Assembly (NCBI GenBank): GCA_947649615.1 | Contig: CANSSG010000019.1 | Location: 1 to 55,408 of the forward strand | Direction of reading: 5' to 3' | DNA length: 55,408 nt | DNA from: an uncultured Clostridia bacterium | GTDB lineage: Bacteria > Bacillota > Clostridia > Oscillospirales > Oscillospiraceae | Shown: piece after piece, positions 52,316-55,408 of the stretch | Layout of the letters: every line of letters begins with the position of its first letter | Position numbering within the stretch: the stretch's first letter is position 1 | Notes under the pieces: model-generated | Database searches by the model: none | The model's input: the letters and a program-made list of their open reading frames with translations, nothing else | What the model was told of the DNA's origin: nothing | Position numbers and translations under genes: made by a program

Positions 52316-52432
52316 ATGGAGGATGGCTATTGGGACCTGTTCTGGCAGACCGGGGAACCGACGTTTTACCTTCTGCGCAAGCATGAGGACGAAAACGAGC
52401 CGGGACGCCAAGGGCCGGAGGGGCGGCAGTAA
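52316..52432 (+). CDS. yqzL: YqzL-family small protein
   Basis: A 38-codon gene. MEDGYWDLFWQTGEPTFYLL fits the YqzL pattern (W.LF..TG....YLL) and lies directly upstream of recO, where yqzL also lies in Bacillus. GGGAGGAG at 9 bases before the ATG is a strong site. Function is unknown. The tail is charged and probably flexible. Confidence 0.8.
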   Translation: MEDGYWDLFWQTGEPTFYLLRKHEDENEPGRQGPEGRQ

Positions 52433-52456
52433 TGCCGCCTACATAGAGGAGTGGCT

Positions 52457-53209
52457 ATGGCGCGTGAACGAACCGTGGTGAGGGGCATCGTCCTGCGGGC
52501 GGTGGATACCAAGGAAAGCGATAAGATACTAACCGTACTGACCCCCAACGGGAAGCTGCCCATTGTAGCGAAGGGGGCGAGAGGCCGGAAAAGCCGGGTG
52601 ACGGCCTGCACCCAACTGCTGGCCTACGCCGAATTGACCCTTACGGAAGCCCATGGCTGGCAGTACCTTAGCGAGGGCAGTTCCATCGAGCTGTTTGAGG
52701 GTGTCCGGCAGGATATCGAATTGTTGAGCCTTGCCAGCTATTTCGCGGAACTGACGGAATCGGCGGCCCTGGAAGAGGTGGAGGGCGGTGGGATTTTATC
52801 CCTGCTGCTCAACGCCTTGTATGCCCTGGGGAATCTGAAAAAGCCGCCCCGGCTGGTGAAAGCGGCCTTTGAACTGAAACTCATGAGCTTGATCGGGTTT
52901 GAGCCGTTGGCGGACGCCTGCGCTTACTGCGGCAGGCCAGAGCCGGAGGCCCCCATGTTGGATATCCAGGGTGGTGTGATCTGCTGCCGGGCCTGCGGGA
53001 AAGGCGAACGGGGCTTGGCAATGCCCTTGGCCCCCGGTACGCTGGCGGCAATGCGGCGGATTTTGTACGGGGATGTGAAACGGCTTTACAGCTTTTCCCT
53101 GGCGGACGAGGATTTGAGAAAACTAGGCGACGCCAGCGAAGCCTACGTCCACGCCATGCTGGAACGGGGCTTCCGGACGCTGGATTTTTACAAGAGTCTC
53201 CTGCCGTGA
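52457..53209 (+). CDS. recO: DNA repair protein RecO
   Basis: A 250-residue protein. It has an N-terminal OB fold (VVRGIVLRAVDTKESDKILTVLTPNGKLPIVAKGARGRKSR) and a helical domain with a zinc site CAYCG...CCRACG. It promotes loading of RecA on single-stranded DNA together with RecR. GAGGAG precedes ATG 52457. Confidence 0.95.
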   Translation: MARERTVVRGIVLRAVDTKESDKILTVLTPNGKLPIVAKGARGRKSRVTACTQLLAYAELTLTEAHGWQYLSEGSSIELFEGVRQDIELLSLASYFAELTESAALEEVEGGGILSLLLNALYALGNLKKPPRLVKAAFELKLMSLIGFEPLADACAYCGRPEPEAPMLDIQGGVICCRACGKGERGLAMPLAPGTLAAMRRILYGDVKRLYSFSLADEDLRKLGDASEAYVHAMLERGFRTLDFYKSLLP

Positions 53210-53233
53210 GGGCGCTGGGATTGGGGGAGAGAA

Positions 53234-53695
53234 ATGAAACGGGAATTCACCTTTGACGGCTACCGCCTGTCGGTAGACGTGGAGCGGACGAGGGCTTGGT
53301 ATGCCGCGCAGACGATGCCTGGGGTGACGTGTACCTGCGCCGGGTGTAGGAATTTCGTCCAGGCAGTAAAGCTGCTGCCGGAAGAGGTGAATGTATTTTT
53401 CGCCCGGTTTGGCATAGACCCGGCACATCCCGCCGAAACAAGCTGGTTTCCCAGCACCCGGGAGGAAGCCAGCGGGGACGCGTGGTATCATATCTGTGGG
53501 GAAATCCTGGAAATGGTGAAAGCGGAGCCGGAGCAGCGGTGCGGGGATATCATCCATGCGGCGGAGAAATTTGACGCCTGCTTTCATACAGAGTGCTATC
53601 TTCTGCCGGAGGACTTCCCGCAGCCCTGTTTTCAGATGGACGTCATATTTGGCCTGCCGTGGGTGCTGGATGAGGAAAACCCGGATTTGCTATAA
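53234..53695 (+). CDS. Uncharacterised conserved protein with Cys motif
   Basis: A 153-residue soluble protein. GVTCTCAGCRNFVQAV (Cys pattern CxCxxC) followed by FARFGIDPAHPAE and WYHICGEIL is a pattern I have seen in unannotated Firmicutes proteins, often a metal or immunity-like context, but I cannot name the family. It is the last gene before the terminator and follows recO by 24 bases. Confidence 0.75.
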   Translation: MKREFTFDGYRLSVDVERTRAWYAAQTMPGVTCTCAGCRNFVQAVKLLPEEVNVFFARFGIDPAHPAETSWFPSTREEASGDAWYHICGEILEMVKAEPEQRCGDIIHAAEKFDACFHTECYLLPEDFPQPCFQMDVIFGLPWVLDEENPDLL

Positions 53696-53698
53696 GGG

Positions 53699-53729
53699 AA
53701 GGGAGGGGGAGATTCCCCCTCCCTTATTT
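53699..53729 (+). terminator. Terminator after the recO operon
   Basis: AAGGGAGGGGGA, loop GAT, TCCCCCTCCCTT, then ATTTC: a perfect 12-bp stem that begins just after the stop codon. Confidence 0.85.
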
Positions 53730-54009
53730 CTCCGAGCCAACGCTGTGATCTCCTGCTGGCCCACATTTTGGACTATTTCAGTCAATAACCTCCAAAAATC
53801 CTTTATACAGGTCTTTTTGGCTTTGTTCTTTTTGATCCGTATTGAGGTGTCTCTCTACAAAGTCCTGTTCTCCCTTAGAGACGATAGCCGTCGTTACATA
53901 GACAAAAATTTTCTCCAACAGCTCATATGCCTTCTTTCTGTGGAATGATATTGGTCAGCTTTTTGAGATAGTATTTATCGACCCGTCTGTCGGCGCCAGC
54001 AGCAGGCGG
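53730..54009. other. Decayed intergenic DNA
   Basis: No intact gene. On the minus strand codons ending at 53778 read AYELLEKIFVYVTTAIVSKG, then about 30 further residues to a stop, preceded in another frame by VDKYYLKKLTNIIPQ. This could be the tail of a broken gene, but I do not recognise it. G+C drops sharply compared with the recO operon. Confidence 0.35.
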
Positions 54010-54411
54010 GCCAAGGCAGTTGGATACAGCGCAAGCGGCATTCGAGACGCATTGCAGCGATATAAGATTACAAGGAAAAAAGACAACCAGCTATCAGGAG
54101 CAGGACCGGCAAAAAGTAGCGGCATATCGGGAAGAGATACAAGATATTATAGCGCTGGAAAAGATCGCCTATGTGGATGAAAGCGGTATAGGTACATACT
54201 TGTATCGGGAATATAGGTATGCGTCTCCAAAGAGCGGCTGCTTTTTGCTGCCCCAAATACCGGGCACAGACTTCTCTTTCTTCCACCCTACTCCCCAGAA
54301 CTCAATCCTATTGAACGTTTCTGTGCCTGGCTGAAGCGCTTTTTGAGAAAAACCCTTCCCTCCGTCTCTTCCTTTGATGATGCCCTTTCTACCGTTTTTC
54401 AACTGTGGTGA
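54010..54411 (+). pseudogene. IS630-family transposase remnant
   Basis: Several frames together give recognisable IS630 pieces: SASGIRDALQRYKITRKK, then after a frameshift TSYQEQDRQKVAAYREEI and IAYVDESGIGTYLYREY (the second catalytic Asp), and in another frame LLFLPPYSPELNPIERFCAWLKR (catalytic Glu region) to a TGA at 54409. About 90 internal residues and the start are missing. It is a dead element with at least two frameshifts. Confidence 0.8.
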
Positions 54412-54747
54412 CTATACAACAAGAACCGGACTTATATCTATTTCTGGCGGGCTCGCTGGGATGGAAGCATAGAATCCCTGGCCTGTCAGTCCCGCCGTCC
54501 TCATAGCCATCCGAATCAGCATACCGCAGCGGAACTGAAGCTGATCCGTCCTTACACGTCCAGACATAATGGCAAGGTGGAACGCAGCCACCGGGAAGAC
54601 CAGAAACGCTTTTATTCTGTCCGCTCTTTCTTCTCTTTGGATGACTTTCAGAAACAGCTCGCTGTTCATAACCGCCGCTCCAACAACTTGCCGATGCGGC
54701 CACTCCGTCGGCTTTCTCCTATTGACTTCCTTGACCTATTTGGTTAA
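54412..54747 (+). pseudogene. Internally deleted integrase-core (IS481/IS3-like) transposase
   Basis: An open frame of 111 codons without a start, joined directly to the IS630 stop. Its first part (TYIYFWRARWDGSIESLACQ, SRRPHSHPNQHTAAELKLI) is the N-terminal DNA-binding region. It then jumps to RPYTSRHNGKVERSHREDQK and the C-terminal end ...RSNNLPMRPLRRLSPIDFL of an rve-type transposase. The central catalytic Asp residues are deleted in frame, while the Glu in GKVER remains. Confidence 0.78.
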
Positions 54748-54844
54748 TAAGTTTACACGAGACATACGCAAACTATAATTGGGGGATTGAAATTTGTGGA
54801 TGGTTCTGGTAAAATATATCTCCCGTCATCAAAGGAGAGTGTCT

Positions 54845-55288
54845 ATGTACCAATTCAGAGATCTGATCCATGGATTCATTGATGTTTCTGAAGATGAATT
54901 AAAGATTATTGACTTAGCTCCCTTTTAGCGATTACGCAATATATATCAATTAGCTACCACGTATTTGGTTTATCATGGTGCGGAACATACACGGTTTGGA
55001 CATTCTATAGGTGCAATGCATTTGACCTCCCGATCATTTGATTCTGTGATGCAAAAAGCACCAAATCTCTGTTCAGACGATATGGAAGAAAATCGGTGTG
55101 AGACGGCGTGGTACCGACAATTAATCCGGATTATTGGATTGCTCCATGATTTGGGATATGCTCCGTTTTCTCATGCATCTGAGGATCTTTTTGAAAATGG
55201 GCAAAAGCATGAAGATTTTATCTTGAAAATGGTTGATTATCTCAAAAAAGCCTTGATTTACGGGCATACAAGCAGGATTTCAAGCTGA
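54845..55288 (+). pseudogene. HD-domain phosphohydrolase gene with an amber codon and lost C-terminus
   Basis: From ATG 54845 (site AAAGGAGAG) the frame reads MYQFRDLIHGFIDVSEDELKI to LAPF, then TAG (54926-54928) where the family has Gln (FQRLR). It then continues in frame: RLRNIYQLATTYLVYHGAEHTRFGHS, and the HD pair in IIGLLHDLGYAPFSHASEDLF. It is a member of the HD/dGTPase-like COG1078 group. These are usually about 400 residues, whereas this copy runs only to codon 147, with a foreign-looking end. Read-through at TAG or a sequencing error cannot be excluded. Confidence 0.8.
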
Positions 55289-55308
55289 ATTTACTACCAA
55301 TTTACTAC
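55288..55308. repeat. Tandem 10-base direct repeat
   Basis: AATTTACTAC twice (55288-55297 and 55299-55308) one base apart, at the point where the HD gene loses similarity to its family. The remaining 100 bases to the window end show no gene. It may be part of an element end. Confidence 0.4.
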
Positions 55309-55408
55309 TTTTGAGGGAAAGAGCCTTGATATGCCGCCCGGAACCCTGCCAGCCCAGCCACCAGCACACAGCATTGAGAAAGAATAAATGAAAACTGAAT
55401 ACGACGCA

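Noticed and set aside
1-55408. CRISPR arrays, tRNA or rRNA genes
   Set aside because: No regularly spaced repeats, cloverleaf-type sequences or rRNA signatures were found on either strand.

Overview
The window is a 55.4 kb chromosome segment that looks like a spore-forming, GC-rich member of the Clostridia, most likely near the Oscillospiraceae. The sporulation genes spo0A, yqfC and yqfD are present, and so are the Firmicutes gene orders tig-clpP-clpX-lon-engB and yqfC-yqfD-phoH-ybeY...era...yqzL-recO. No tRNA, rRNA or CRISPR array was seen. Both ends (about 1-5,000 and 53,730-55,408) are visibly richer in A+T than the middle and carry accessory or decayed genes, so the core is flanked by acquired DNA.

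Left accessory block (1-5,000, + strand): a membrane-spanning GTPase-like protein with an extracellular sensor-like half, a broken yccF gene, and a polymorphic-toxin cassette (acidic repeat region plus C-terminal LHH nuclease domain) followed by a SUKH-like immunity protein. A perfect 15-bp hairpin closes the block.

Peptide/amino-acid catabolic locus (5,076-21,944): on the minus strand lie a DUF885 metallopeptidase, a LacI-type regulator, a Gfo/Idh/MocA oxidoreductase and a D-2-hydroxyacid dehydrogenase. Divergent from these is a long operon with a complete Opp/Dpp-type peptide ABC transporter, two more DUF885 proteins, an M24-family protein with one altered metal ligand, a class I aminotransferase and an aspartate dehydrogenase. 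A tandem TTCTCATA element sits upstream of the -35 box of both the transporter operon and the oxidoreductase operon and nowhere else that I noticed, which suggests co-regulation. My inference is peptide import, hydrolysis, transamination and redox disposal of the resulting acids.

Core (22,067-45,566): spo0A with its own 0A boxes; the protein quality-control cluster; a BlaI/M56 pair whose M56 sensor is frameshifted near its end and has no beta-lactamase beside it; hemolysin III; DUF1836; a MATE exporter with a half-macro-domain protein; an M16C peptidase; a Gx-transporter/NusG-II pair; a PRK06851-type ATPase; and a YtrA-like GntR/ABC/lipoprotein operon with a recognisable operator.

Sporulation/ribosome-maturation operon (45,679-53,695): yqfC, yqfD, phoH, ybeY, era, the tiny yqzL and recO, interrupted by a lipoprotein, a P-loop kinase-like protein and two tandem GNAT acetyltransferases. 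Right edge (53,730 to end): decayed IS630-type and integrase-core transposase pieces fused head to tail, then an HD-domain phosphohydrolase gene with an in-frame amber codon and a truncated end.
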